A stretch of 64,000 nt of DNA. Origin: Mesorhizobium sp. LSHC420B00 (GTDB lineage Bacteria > Pseudomonadota > Alphaproteobacteria > Rhizobiales > Rhizobiaceae). How positions within the stretch are numbered: the stretch's first letter is position 1; each line of letters begins with the position of its first letter. Made by a program: the position numbers and the translations under genes. Below are positions 26,053-34,840 of the stretch, one piece after another. The stretch spans positions 581,276 to 645,275 of the forward strand of contig NZ_AYVY01000001.1 in assembly GCF_000503055.1 (NCBI RefSeq), written 5' to 3'. Under the pieces are notes generated by a model. The model was not told the DNA's origin and did no database searches. It saw only the letters and a program-made list of their open reading frames with translations.

Positions 26053-28653
26053 ATGACAGATCAAAGCCAGCGGGCGGCAGCGCCTGACCAACCCGTTATC
26101 GACATTGACAAGCTCAGCGAGATCGTCGCCGAGGCCGACACCGGTGGGCGCAAGCCGACCGGCCGCACCGCGAAGCTGATCCTCGGCGTATCGCTGGCAT
26201 GGTCGCTGTTCCAGCTCTGGTATGCCTCGCCCCTTCCGTTCATGCTCAATTTTGGAGTTGTCAGCGACGGCATCGCCCGCTCCATTCATCTGGCCTTCGC
26301 CCTGTTTCTGGCGATGCTGACGTTTCCGGCCTTCAAGACCTCGTCGCGCAGCCGGGTGCCGCCGCCCGACTGGGTGCTAGGCATCGCCGGGGCGGCGTCC
26401 GCCCTCTATCTGTTGGTTTTTTACAGCGATATCGCCCATCGGCCGGGTCTTCCGACTACGGCTGACCTGGTCGTCTCGATCGCCGGCGTCCTCATCCTGC
26501 TCGAGGCCGCGCGTCGCGCCGTCGGGCCTGCTATCACCGTCATCGCGGCGATCATGCTGATCTATATCTTCGCCGGGCCTCACCTACCTGGCCTGCTCGG
26601 CCACAAGGGCGCGACGTTATCGCGCGCAGCCTCGCAGATGTGGCTGACGTCGGAGGGGGTCTTCGGTGTTGCCCTCGGTGTGTCCACCAATGTCGTCTTC
26701 ATGTTCGTTCTGTTCGGAACATTGCTGGAGCGCGCCGGCGCCGGCGGCTTTTTCATCCAGCTTGCCTTCTCGCTGCTCGGCAAATACCGCGGCGGTCCGG
26801 CCAAGGCCGGTGTCGTGGCTTCCGGCCTGACCGGCATGATTTCTGGGTCGTCGATCGCCAATGTCGTGACCACCGGAACCTTCACCATCCCGCTGATGCG
26901 CCGGGTCGGATATTCTGCGGTCAAGGCGGGCGCCATCGAATGCGCGGCCGGCGTCAATGGTCAGCTGATGCCTCCGGTGATGGGCGCCGCCGCGTTCCTG
27001 ATCGCGGAATATGTCGGCATCTCCTATGCCGAGGTGGTCAAGCATGCCTTCTATCCAGCGCTGCTGACCTACGGCTCGTTGTTCTACATCGTCGATATCG
27101 AGGCGATGAAGACGGGGATGAAGGGCCTGCCGTCACGCAGCACGCACTCCGCATTTCAGGGTGCGCTGCGTGGGCTGATGGGCATATGCGGCTTCATCGT
27201 CCTCGCAGGGCTTGTCTATTACGGCATTGGCTGGACGAAGATCGTTTTCGGCGCGGCCGCGACCTGGATGATCACTGCCGCGCTGATCGCCGTCTACATC
27301 GGCCTTGTCGCCTACCGTGCGCGCTATCCCGACCTGCCGCTGGAGGATCTGGAGGGCGAGATCGTAAGGATTCCGCATTTCGGCGAGACGGCGCGCACCG
27401 GCCTGCATTTTCTGCTGCCGGTGATCCTGCTGATCTGGTGCCTGATGGTGGAGGAGCTGTCGCCCGGCCTGTCGGCATTCTGGGGCGCTGTCGCCCTGAT
27501 GGCGCTGATCGTGACGCAACGGCCGCTCACCGCCTTTTTCCGCAAGGACCGTGCGCTGGCACGGCATTGGCTTCGCGGTTTCGACGATCTGGTCGGTGGC
27601 CTGTCCGCCGCTGCACGGAACATGACGACGGTCGGCATTGCCACTGCGACGGCCGGCATCATCGTCGGCACGGTTCTGCTCACGGGCATCGGGCTGGTGA
27701 TGACCGAGCTGGTCGAATTCATCTCGGGCGGCAGCTTCATCGTCATGCTCTTGTTCACCGCGGTGATCTGCATCATTCTCGGCATGGGCATGCCGACCAC
27801 TGCAAGCTATGTCGTCGTCGCCACCTTGATGGCGCCGGTCATCGTCGATTTGGCGGCGCAGAACGATCTTGCCGTGCCGCTGGTCGCCGTCCATATGTTC
27901 GTTTTCTATTTCGGGCTGATGGCAGACGTGACGCCGCCAGTGGGGCTGGCGGCTTATGCTGCTGCGGCAATTTCCGGCGCCGATCCGGTGAAGACCGGGA
28001 TTCAGGGTTTCAAATACGAGATCCGTACCGGCCTGCTGCCGTTCATCTTCATCTTCAACACCGGACTGCTGATGATCGATCTCGAAGGTCCGTTCGACTT
28101 CGTCGCGATGGTGGTGACGTCGACGCTGGCCATGGTCTCGTTTGTAGCAGCGACGCAGAATTGGATGCTCGTGCGCAACCGCTGGTACGAGACGATTGCG
28201 TTGCTGCTGGCCTGTTTCATCTTGTTCAGGCCGGGACTCTTGCTCGATCAGGTGAGCGAACCCTATCGGGCAGTGCCTGCCTCCGAACTCGGCCGTATCG
28301 TCGACGAGACAGCCGAGGGGGGCGCAGTTCGCTTGCGCCTGACGACACTGAACCTCAACGGCGATGAGATATCGAAGCTGGTGCGACTACAACTCGGGCC
28401 TGGAAATTCATCGGCCGAACGCCTGAAGGCCGCGGGCTTGGACGTCAGTGCGCTTGGCGATAACGTGACGGTCGGCGTGGTGCGACTGGGCAGCCAGGCG
28501 GCCAAATTCGGCCTGCAGCCGGGCGACGAAATCAATCAGGTGCTAGTCCCTGCGGAACGGCCGTCGCGCTATTGGTTCGCCATCCCGGCACTGCTGTTGC
28601 TCGGTCTCGTCGTCTGGGGTCAGAAGCGGCGAAGGCGGACGGTTGGTCTATAA
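26053..28653 (+). CDS. TRAP transporter fused 4TM/12TM permease (TAXI type) with DUF3394-like tail
   Basis: An 866-residue inner-membrane protein. The first part (residues about 40-180) is the small-permease-like segment. The second is the DctM-like large subunit, with GMISGSSIANVVTTGTFTIPLMRR near residue 265 and ILGMGMPTTASYVVVATLMAP near residue 580. The last 150 residues form two or three membrane helices followed by a soluble stretch ending in GSQAAKFGLQPGDEINQVLV, which looks like a PDZ-type loop, then a final helix and a basic tail. This matches the DUF3394 extension seen on some TAXI permeases. ATG 26053 with GGGGA upstream is chosen over TTG 26041. Confidence 0.87.
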   Translation: MTDQSQRAAAPDQPVIDIDKLSEIVAEADTGGRKPTGRTAKLILGVSLAWSLFQLWYASPLPFMLNFGVVSDGIARSIHLAFALFLAMLTFPAFKTSSRSRVPPPDWVLGIAGAASALYLLVFYSDIAHRPGLPTTADLVVSIAGVLILLEAARRAVGPAITVIAAIMLIYIFAGPHLPGLLGHKGATLSRAASQMWLTSEGVFGVALGVSTNVVFMFVLFGTLLERAGAGGFFIQLAFSLLGKYRGGPAKAGVVASGLTGMISGSSIANVVTTGTFTIPLMRRVGYSAVKAGAIECAAGVNGQLMPPVMGAAAFLIAEYVGISYAEVVKHAFYPALLTYGSLFYIVDIEAMKTGMKGLPSRSTHSAFQGALRGLMGICGFIVLAGLVYYGIGWTKIVFGAAATWMITAALIAVYIGLVAYRARYPDLPLEDLEGEIVRIPHFGETARTGLHFLLPVILLIWCLMVEELSPGLSAFWGAVALMALIVTQRPLTAFFRKDRALARHWLRGFDDLVGGLSAAARNMTTVGIATATAGIIVGTVLLTGIGLVMTELVEFISGGSFIVMLLFTAVICIILGMGMPTTASYVVVATLMAPVIVDLAAQNDLAVPLVAVHMFVFYFGLMADVTPPVGLAAYAAAAISGADPVKTGIQGFKYEIRTGLLPFIFIFNTGLLMIDLEGPFDFVAMVVTSTLAMVSFVAATQNWMLVRNRWYETIALLLACFILFRPGLLLDQVSEPYRAVPASELGRIVDETAEGGAVRLRLTTLNLNGDEISKLVRLQLGPGNSSAERLKAAGLDVSALGDNVTVGVVRLGSQAAKFGLQPGDEINQVLVPAERPSRYWFAIPALLLLGLVVWGQKRRRRTVGL

Positions 28654-28660
28654 GCGCCTT

Positions 28661-29647
28661 ATGAGCGGAAGAGTCTTGGCCAGCATGTCGGTAACAAGAG
28701 AACCAAACGGCGCCCCGGAGCCGGCTACCGCGGAAAAGCGCACGACGACGCGCGACCGCCCCTTCGAACCCGTCGACTACGGGCTTTACGCGCTGACGGT
28801 CATCGCCTGGAGCGCATCGTGGTTCGCGATCGAACTTCAGGTCGGCAGCGGCGTATCGAACGAGGTCAATCTGGTCTGGCGCTTCGCCATCGCCACGCTG
28901 CTGATGTTTGCCTGGGCCGGTTTTTCCGGCGGGCGGCTCCGCTTTCCGATCACCGATCATCTGCGCTTTGCTGTGCTCGGCATCCTCATCTTCTCATCGA
29001 ACTTCCTGTTTTTCTATTACGGCGCCGGCTATCTCGTCAGCGGATTGCTCTCGGTCGTCTTCTCGCTCGCCTCGGTCATCAACATGCTGCTCGGTGCCTT
29101 GGTCATCGGCGAGCGCCCGGCGCCGCGCATTCTCGCCGGCGGCGTTATTGGCTTCGCCGGCATAGCGCTGATGTTCTTTCCCGAAATTGCCGCGAACGGG
29201 CTTTCAGGCAGGACGTTGGTGGGCCTTCTGCTGTGCCTCTGTGGCACGCTGAGCTTCTGCGCCGGTAATCTCGTCTCCGTCGCAAACCAGCGCCGCGGCC
29301 TGCCGCTCGTTTCAACCAGCGCCTGGGGCATGCTCTACGGCACTCTGTGGTCGGCGTTCCTGGCCTTCCTGCTCGGTGAGCCGTTCGTGTTCGCGACGAC
29401 CGCCTCTTATATCGGCTCGCTGGTCTTCCTCGCCGTCATATCGACGGTCATGGCTTTCGCCGCCTACCTGACGCTGCTCGGACGCATTGGCGGCGCCCGC
29501 GCCGGCTATGCGACCGTCATATTTCCCGTCTTTGCGCTTTTGATCTCCACGGCGCTGGAAGGCTATGCCTGGACCGCTTACGCGATCATCGGGCTCGTCC
29601 TCGTCGCCGCCGGGAACGTCCTGGTCATTCGCGGAGGACGGCGCTGA
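28661..29647 (+). CDS. EamA/DMT-family transporter
   Basis: A 328-residue membrane protein with ten hydrophobic segments arranged as two EamA repeats (AWSASWFAIELQVGSG start of the first; LCLCGTLSFCAGNLVSVANQ start of the second). The first 40 residues are polar and not family-like, so the true start may be an internal ATG at 28685. It is close behind the TRAP permease, so it may export a by-product of the pathway, such as an amino acid, or act as a second route. Confidence 0.8.
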   Translation: MSGRVLASMSVTREPNGAPEPATAEKRTTTRDRPFEPVDYGLYALTVIAWSASWFAIELQVGSGVSNEVNLVWRFAIATLLMFAWAGFSGGRLRFPITDHLRFAVLGILIFSSNFLFFYYGAGYLVSGLLSVVFSLASVINMLLGALVIGERPAPRILAGGVIGFAGIALMFFPEIAANGLSGRTLVGLLLCLCGTLSFCAGNLVSVANQRRGLPLVSTSAWGMLYGTLWSAFLAFLLGEPFVFATTASYIGSLVFLAVISTVMAFAAYLTLLGRIGGARAGYATVIFPVFALLISTALEGYAWTAYAIIGLVLVAAGNVLVIRGGRR

Positions 29648-29743
29648 CGCATGGAATGCCTGCCGAATGCCGCCGCCTTCCGGTGCGCGGGCCGCGGTTC
29701 TGTCGAGCTTGACTCTCTGCATGGTCTGTCTAAGCTTGCGGTC

Positions 29744-29759
29744 AATGGGTCAGACCAAT
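29744..29759. promoter_or_regulatory. Candidate GntR (PdhR/LldR-type) operator
   Basis: AATGGGTCAGACCAAT contains the inverted repeat GGTC-A-GACC and matches the FadR-subfamily pattern TTGGTnnnACCAA, except for one arm. It lies 37 bases upstream of a FadR-type gene, so it is probably the site for autoregulation and control of the downstream TRAP operon. Confidence 0.5.
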
Positions 29760-29795
29760 GTACCAGGGGCGAGCCGGGGAGGGAACTAAACACGC

Positions 29796-30515
29796 ATGCC
29801 GATCCAGGCCGTTGAACCACGCCGGCTATACCGACAGGTCGCCGATCAGCTCAGGCAACTGATCGATGCCGGCGAGTTTTCCGTCGGCGACCGTCTGCCG
29901 ACCGAGCGGGATCTGGCCGACCAGCTCGGAATTTCCCGCCCGACGGTCCGTGAAGCGCTGATAGCGCTGGAGGTCGAAGGCCGCATACGCATCCGCGTCG
30001 GCTCGGGCATCTACGTCACCGATCCGCCGAGCGCCCCCGCCTCCGAACCCGAAATCGAGGAAGGCCCGTTCGAGCTGCTGCGCGCGCGCGAATTCGTCGA
30101 AGGCGCGATCGCCGCCGAAGCTGCTCTCCACGTCCGGCCTGCAGATATCGAACGGCTCGACGACGTGCTGCGCCGGATGGAGGCCATGCGTCACCCCAAC
30201 AAGATGACCATTACGCTCGACCGGGAATTCCATACTGCAGTCGCCGGCATTCTCGAGAACGCGGTGCTGGTGCGCTTCATCGGCGAGCTCTTCGACCAGC
30301 GCATGAACCCGTACTTCGAACGCCTGTCGATCTATTTCGAGACCAACGATTCCTGGCAGATAGCGGCAAAGGAGCATCGTGCCGTGCGCGATGCGATTGC
30401 CGCGCGCGACCCCGAGCGGGCCAAGGCCGCCATGCAGCAGCATCTGCGCCAGTCGCAAATCAGATTCTCACGCAATTTCGATGAGAGAGCCGCAGCCAAG
30501 GAGGTTGCGGAATAG
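29796..30515 (+). CDS. GntR/FadR-family regulator (FCD domain)
   Basis: A 239-residue regulator. The winged helix at residues about 8-75 has VGDRLPTERDLADQLGISRP and a wing IRIRVGSGIYV. The FCD domain has REFHTAVAGILENAVLV near residue 145 and KEHRAVRDAIAARDPERA near residue 195, with the aspartate and histidine residues expected for metal and acid binding. It precedes the DctPQM TRAP operon by 51 bases and probably controls it in response to a sugar acid such as gluconate or idonate. Confidence 0.85.
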   Translation: MPIQAVEPRRLYRQVADQLRQLIDAGEFSVGDRLPTERDLADQLGISRPTVREALIALEVEGRIRIRVGSGIYVTDPPSAPASEPEIEEGPFELLRAREFVEGAIAAEAALHVRPADIERLDDVLRRMEAMRHPNKMTITLDREFHTAVAGILENAVLVRFIGELFDQRMNPYFERLSIYFETNDSWQIAAKEHRAVRDAIAARDPERAKAAMQQHLRQSQIRFSRNFDERAAAKEVAE

Positions 30516-30566
30516 CAGTTGGCCGGGGGGAGATCCGGCCGTCAAATCCAACCAGGGAGGAATTAG

Positions 30567-31541
30567 ATGCTGAGAAAATACGCAGTTCTGCTCGGTGCGA
30601 TCGCCGCAATTGCCATACCCATGGCGTCGGCCTCGGCGGAAACGGTCCTGAAATGGGCACATGTCTACGAGACGACGGAGCCCTTCCACACCGAATCCGT
30701 GTGGGCGGCCGACGAGATCAAGAAGCGCACCCAGGGCCGCTACGCCATCGACGTCTATCCGGCCTCGCAGCTTGGCAAGGAAGCAGACATCAACCAGGGC
30801 CTGATGCTCGGCACCGTCGATATCATCATTTCCGGATCGAGCTTCGCAGCGCGCGAATATCCACCGATCGGCGTCACCTATTTCCCATACACTTTCCGCG
30901 ATGCCGACCATCTGCTGAAATACACCAAGAGCGACGTCTACAAGGCCCTGACCAAGGGCTACGAGGACAAGACCGGCAATCACATCGCCGCCACCACCTA
31001 TTATGGAACGCGGCAGACGACCTCGAACCGGCCGATCGCCAAGTGCTCCGACATGCAGGGCTTGAAGATGCGCGTCCCCGACGTGCCCGCCTATCTAGCC
31101 ATGCCGCGTGCCTGCGGCGCCAACACCGCGCCGATTGCCTTCGCCGAGGTCTATCTCGCCCTGCAGAACGGCACGGTCGAGGCCCAGGAGAACCCGCTGA
31201 CCACCATCGAGGCGAAGAAATTTTACGAGGTGCAGAAGAACATCGTGCTCACCGGCCATATCGTCGATCATCTCAACACCATCATATCGGCGTCGCGCTG
31301 GGCCTCGCTTTCCGACGAGGACAAGAAGATCTTCACCGAGGTGATGCAGGAGGCTGCCGCCCGCGCCACGGCGAAGATCGTCGCCCGCGAAAAGGAACTG
31401 GTGCAGGTATTCAAGGACCGCGGCATCAGCGTAACCGATGTCGACCGTGCCGACTTCGAGAAGAATGTGCTGGAGAAGGTCACCTTCGAGGAATTCGGCT
31501 ACAACAAGGCCGATTGGGAAGCGATCCGCGCCATCAAATAG
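30567..31541 (+). CDS. TRAP transporter binding protein DctP family
   Basis: A 324-residue periplasmic protein with a signal peptide (residues about 1-24, ending SASA). The DctP fold is clear: VLKWAHVYETTEPFHTESVW at the mature start, then ASQLGKEADINQGLMLGTVD, and GLKMRVPDVPAY near residue 168 with the conserved arginine that binds the ligand carboxylate. RBS GGGAGG is present. It feeds the DctQ/DctM pair that follows. With an idonate-type dehydrogenase in the operon, a sugar acid is the likely ligand. Confidence 0.88.
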   Translation: MLRKYAVLLGAIAAIAIPMASASAETVLKWAHVYETTEPFHTESVWAADEIKKRTQGRYAIDVYPASQLGKEADINQGLMLGTVDIIISGSSFAAREYPPIGVTYFPYTFRDADHLLKYTKSDVYKALTKGYEDKTGNHIAATTYYGTRQTTSNRPIAKCSDMQGLKMRVPDVPAYLAMPRACGANTAPIAFAEVYLALQNGTVEAQENPLTTIEAKKFYEVQKNIVLTGHIVDHLNTIISASRWASLSDEDKKIFTEVMQEAAARATAKIVAREKELVQVFKDRGISVTDVDRADFEKNVLEKVTFEEFGYNKADWEAIRAIK

Positions 31542-31683
31542 GGCATCGGGAAATCGGATGCTCAATCAAGAGGATAGGGCGGCAATCGGATTCGCCGCTT
31601 TAACCTGCCATCCGTCCGGCTTGAAATTGTGCCGGACGGCCTTTCCAATCCTTGACGACCACCAGCTTCGGGAGCCCGCGCCA

Positions 31684-32256
31684 ATGGCCGAGGAACACCA
31701 CACCGAGATCACCGTCGAAGAGATCGCCCACGCCTTCGAGGAGGTGCCGGTACACGTCGACCTGTCGGACCACGGTATCGAGGACTGGATCACGCTTGCC
31801 GTGTTCTGGGGCATGGTCGTCTGTGTCTTCCTGCAGTTCTTCACCCGCTATGCGCTGAACAACAGCCTTGCCTGGACCGAGGAGATCGCCATCAACGCGC
31901 TCGTCGTCGTCGTTTTTCTCGGCGCCGCCATGTGCGTGCGCCTTTCGCGCCATATCCATGTCGATGTGCTTTACCACTATCTGCCGGAGCGCGTTGGCCG
32001 CTGGCTGGCGCTCGCCGTCGATATTATCCGCATTGCATTCTTCGCCTACGGAACATGGCTGATGTGGCGCTACGTCACGATCGTGGCGCATGAGCGCATG
32101 GTCACAGTCAACCTGCCGCGGCGCTGGTTCTTCTACGCCGTCTTGGCTGGCTTCGTGCTGATGCTTCTGCGCTCGATCCAGGTCTTCATCGGCAATTACA
32201 GGCGCGGCTATTCGGTGCTCGAGCGTCCCGGGGCGTTCGAGACGGCGGGGGTCTGA
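31684..32256 (+). CDS. TRAP transporter small permease DctQ family
   Basis: A 190-residue protein with four membrane helices. The DctQ pattern is seen in FTRYALNNSLAWTEEIAINA near residue 60 and in FLGAAMCVRLSRHIHVDVLY. The start at 31684 (MAEEHHTE) is chosen because the preceding 142 bases after dctP are not family-like, although the frame stays open. It begins with about 35 polar residues, longer than usual. The gene ends 3 bases before dctM. Confidence 0.83.
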   Translation: MAEEHHTEITVEEIAHAFEEVPVHVDLSDHGIEDWITLAVFWGMVVCVFLQFFTRYALNNSLAWTEEIAINALVVVVFLGAAMCVRLSRHIHVDVLYHYLPERVGRWLALAVDIIRIAFFAYGTWLMWRYVTIVAHERMVTVNLPRRWFFYAVLAGFVLMLLRSIQVFIGNYRRGYSVLERPGAFETAGV

Positions 32257-32259
32257 GCG

Positions 32260-33666
32260 ATGCTGCTTCTGGTAGGGGGCTTTCTTGTCCTGATGCTCAT
32301 CGGCGTGCCGGTCGCCGTTTCGATGGCGGCCGCCTCGATCCTTTACCTCGTCATCTACGGCGTGGCGCCCGATATCATTGCGGCCCAGCGCATGATCGCC
32401 GGGGTCGAGAGCTTTCCACTGCTCGCCGTTCCCTTCTTCATCCTGGCCGGCAACCTCATGAACATCGCCGGCGTCACCGGGCGCATCTATTCCTTTGCCC
32501 TTGCCCTGGTCGGCTGGATGAAGGGCGGCCTGGCGCAGGTCAACATCATCGGATCGGTGATCTTTTCCGGCATGTCGGGCACCGCGCTCGCCGACGCCGC
32601 CGGCATTGGCACGATCGAGATCAAGGCGATGAAGGACCACGGCTATCCTATCGACGCCGCGGTCGGCGTCACCGCCGCTTCCGCCACGCTCGGGCCGATC
32701 TTTCCGCCCTCGCTGCCCTTCGTCATCTACGGCATGATGGCCAATGTCTCGATCGGTGCGCTGTTCATGGCCGGCATCCTGCCCGGCGTGGTCATGACCG
32801 TGCTGATGATGATTACGGTTGCCATCTTTGCCTACAGTCGCGGCTGGGGTTCCGACACACCTTTCGAGCTTCGGCGGCTCGCCGAAGCAGCAGGCGAGGT
32901 GCTGGTGGTGGCTGCCTTTCCGATTGGCTGTTACGTGCTTGTGCAGCTTGGCCTGTCGATCAACATCGCGGTCGGCATCGCGCTGCTGGTGCTGGTCGCG
33001 GCGGACTGGTATTTCGACTTCTCCGCGGTCATGGCGCTGATGACGCCGGTCATCCTGATCGGCGGCATGACGATGGGCTGGTTCACGCCAACCGAAGCCG
33101 CGATGGCGGCTGTCATCTGGTCGCTTTTCCTCGGGCTGGTGCGCTACCGCACGATGACGCTGCGTTTGCTTGCCAGGGCCAGCTTCGACACGATCGAAAC
33201 GACCGCCTCGGTGCTCTTCATCGTCACCGCCGCATCGATCTTCGCCTGGCTGCTCACCGTCAGCCAGGCAGCGCAGCTGTTTTCGAACTTCATTTTCGCG
33301 CTCACCGAAAACAAGTGGGTGTTCCTGATCCTGGTCAACATCCTGATGCTGGTGGTCGGCTGCTTCCTCGATACGATCGCCGCGATCACGATTCTGGTGC
33401 CGATCCTGCTGCCGGTTGCCGCCGTCTACGGCATCAACCCGGTGCATTTCGGGCTGATCATGACGCTCAACCTGATGATCGGGCTTTTGCACCCGCCGCT
33501 CGGCATGGTGCTGTTCGTGCTGTCACGTGTCGCCAAGCTTTCTGTCGAGCGCACCACCATGGCGATCCTGCCGTGGCTGGTGCCGCTTATCGTGGCGCTG
33601 CTTCTGATCACCTTCATACCCGCCATCACGCTCTGGCTGCCGACCGAGATGGGCTTGATCCGGTGA
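32260..33666 (+). CDS. TRAP transporter large permease DctM family
   Basis: A 468-residue membrane protein with about 12 helices. It shows the DctM marks SGMSGTALADAAGIGTIEIK near residue 105 and PIFPPSLPFVIYG near residue 145, and NLMIGLLHPPLGMVLFVLSR near the C-terminus. It is the transport channel, driven by a sodium or proton gradient. Its stop overlaps the GTG start of the dehydrogenase gene, so the two are translationally coupled. This links import directly with oxidation. Confidence 0.88.
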   Translation: MLLLVGGFLVLMLIGVPVAVSMAAASILYLVIYGVAPDIIAAQRMIAGVESFPLLAVPFFILAGNLMNIAGVTGRIYSFALALVGWMKGGLAQVNIIGSVIFSGMSGTALADAAGIGTIEIKAMKDHGYPIDAAVGVTAASATLGPIFPPSLPFVIYGMMANVSIGALFMAGILPGVVMTVLMMITVAIFAYSRGWGSDTPFELRRLAEAAGEVLVVAAFPIGCYVLVQLGLSINIAVGIALLVLVAADWYFDFSAVMALMTPVILIGGMTMGWFTPTEAAMAAVIWSLFLGLVRYRTMTLRLLARASFDTIETTASVLFIVTAASIFAWLLTVSQAAQLFSNFIFALTENKWVFLILVNILMLVVGCFLDTIAAITILVPILLPVAAVYGINPVHFGLIMTLNLMIGLLHPPLGMVLFVLSRVAKLSVERTTMAILPWLVPLIVALLLITFIPAITLWLPTEMGLIR

Positions 33667-34712
33667 GCGGCCAGGTGGTTGCCGCGACGCTGTTCGGCCC
33701 GCAGGACCTGCGCGTCGTGGAGCGTCCGCTCGAACCGCTGGCGCCAGGCATGGTGCGGGTGCGCTTCGAGGCCGGGGGCATCTGCGGCTCCGACCTGCAT
33801 TATTTCCGCCATGCCCGTACCGGCGATTTCGTGGTGACCTCGCCGCTTGTCCTCGGCCACGAAATCTCAGGCGAAATCGTCGAGATCAATGGCGCGGCAC
33901 CCGGCCTGGGCGTCGGCGACCACGTCGCGGTCAATCCGTCGCGCTGGTGCGGGCATTGCGCGCGATGCCTGGAAGGCCGCGCCAATCTCTGCGAGAACAT
34001 CTATTTCATGGGCTCGGCATCGAAGACGCCGCATATGCAGGGCGGTTTCGCCAGTCTGTTCGACGCCAAGCCCGCGCAATGTTTCAAGGTTCCATCTGAT
34101 GTGGCCTACCAGGCGGCGGCGCTTGCCGAGCCGTTGGCGGTCAGCCTGCACGCCGTCGCGCGGGCGGGCGACATCAGGGGCCGCAACGTCATCCTGTTCG
34201 GTGCCGGCCCCATCGGTCTCTTGACCATGCTCGCGGCCAGGCTTGCCGGCTGCGCTGAACTGACCGTCGCCGACATCGCCGCCGCGCCGCTCGCCTTCGC
34301 CGGCAGGTTGGGTGCCGACAGGACGATCGACATTGCCAGCGGCGACGGCGAGCTCCAGGCGCTCGCCGCCGGCGGTTCGCTTGACGTGGCGTTCGAGATT
34401 TCAGGCACTGCCGCAGGCCTTGCCGCGGCAATCGCCAGCGTCCGGCGCGGCGGCACGGTGGTCCAGGTCGGCAATCTTCCCAATGGCCAGATCCCGCTGC
34501 CCGCCAATGCGGTGATGGCCAAGGAGATCGACCTCAAAGGCACCTTCCGCTTCGGCAGCGAGTTCGGTCGCGCAGTCGACCTCATTGTGTCGCGGGAGGT
34601 GGACGTCCTGAAGCTGGTGACGGCGGAGCGCACGCTTTCCTCCGCCCCCGATGCGTTCCGACTTGCCGCCGACCGCACTCAGAGTGTCAAGGTCGTGCTG
34701 ACCGCGGACTGA
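33663..34712 (+). CDS. L-idonate 5-dehydrogenase-like zinc alcohol dehydrogenase
   Basis: A 349-residue medium-chain dehydrogenase. Catalytic zinc ligands are in GGICGSDLHYF (Cys) and LGHEISGE (His-Glu). The structural zinc site is the four-cysteine run WCGHCARCLEGRANLCEN. The Rossmann motif is GAGPIGLLTMLAARLAG near residue 178. L-idonate 5-dehydrogenases (IdnD) oxidise L-idonate to 5-ketogluconate. A GTG start is set by overlap with the dctM stop. It is the last plus-strand gene before the mobile element block; the relaxase gene ends 128 bases away on the other strand. Confidence 0.83.
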   Translation: MSGQVVAATLFGPQDLRVVERPLEPLAPGMVRVRFEAGGICGSDLHYFRHARTGDFVVTSPLVLGHEISGEIVEINGAAPGLGVGDHVAVNPSRWCGHCARCLEGRANLCENIYFMGSASKTPHMQGGFASLFDAKPAQCFKVPSDVAYQAAALAEPLAVSLHAVARAGDIRGRNVILFGAGPIGLLTMLAARLAGCAELTVADIAAAPLAFAGRLGADRTIDIASGDGELQALAAGGSLDVAFEISGTAAGLAAAIASVRRGGTVVQVGNLPNGQIPLPANAVMAKEIDLKGTFRFGSEFGRAVDLIVSREVDVLKLVTAERTLSSAPDAFRLAADRTQSVKVVLTAD

Positions 34713-34840
34713 TTGAGGATTCGCAACGTCCCTGTTTTTTACGAGCCCATTTGGCGCTTCACCGTGCAGGTACAAACAGAGGATGTGCGACGGACCGTGC
34801 CGGCTTCCCAGCATCAGGATAGAGCATACGCGTGTAACCA

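Noticed and set aside
31600..33492. A 630-codon minus-strand frame opposite the TRAP permeases
   Set aside because: It is rich in His, Asp, Arg and Gln repeats typical of antisense of membrane-protein codons.
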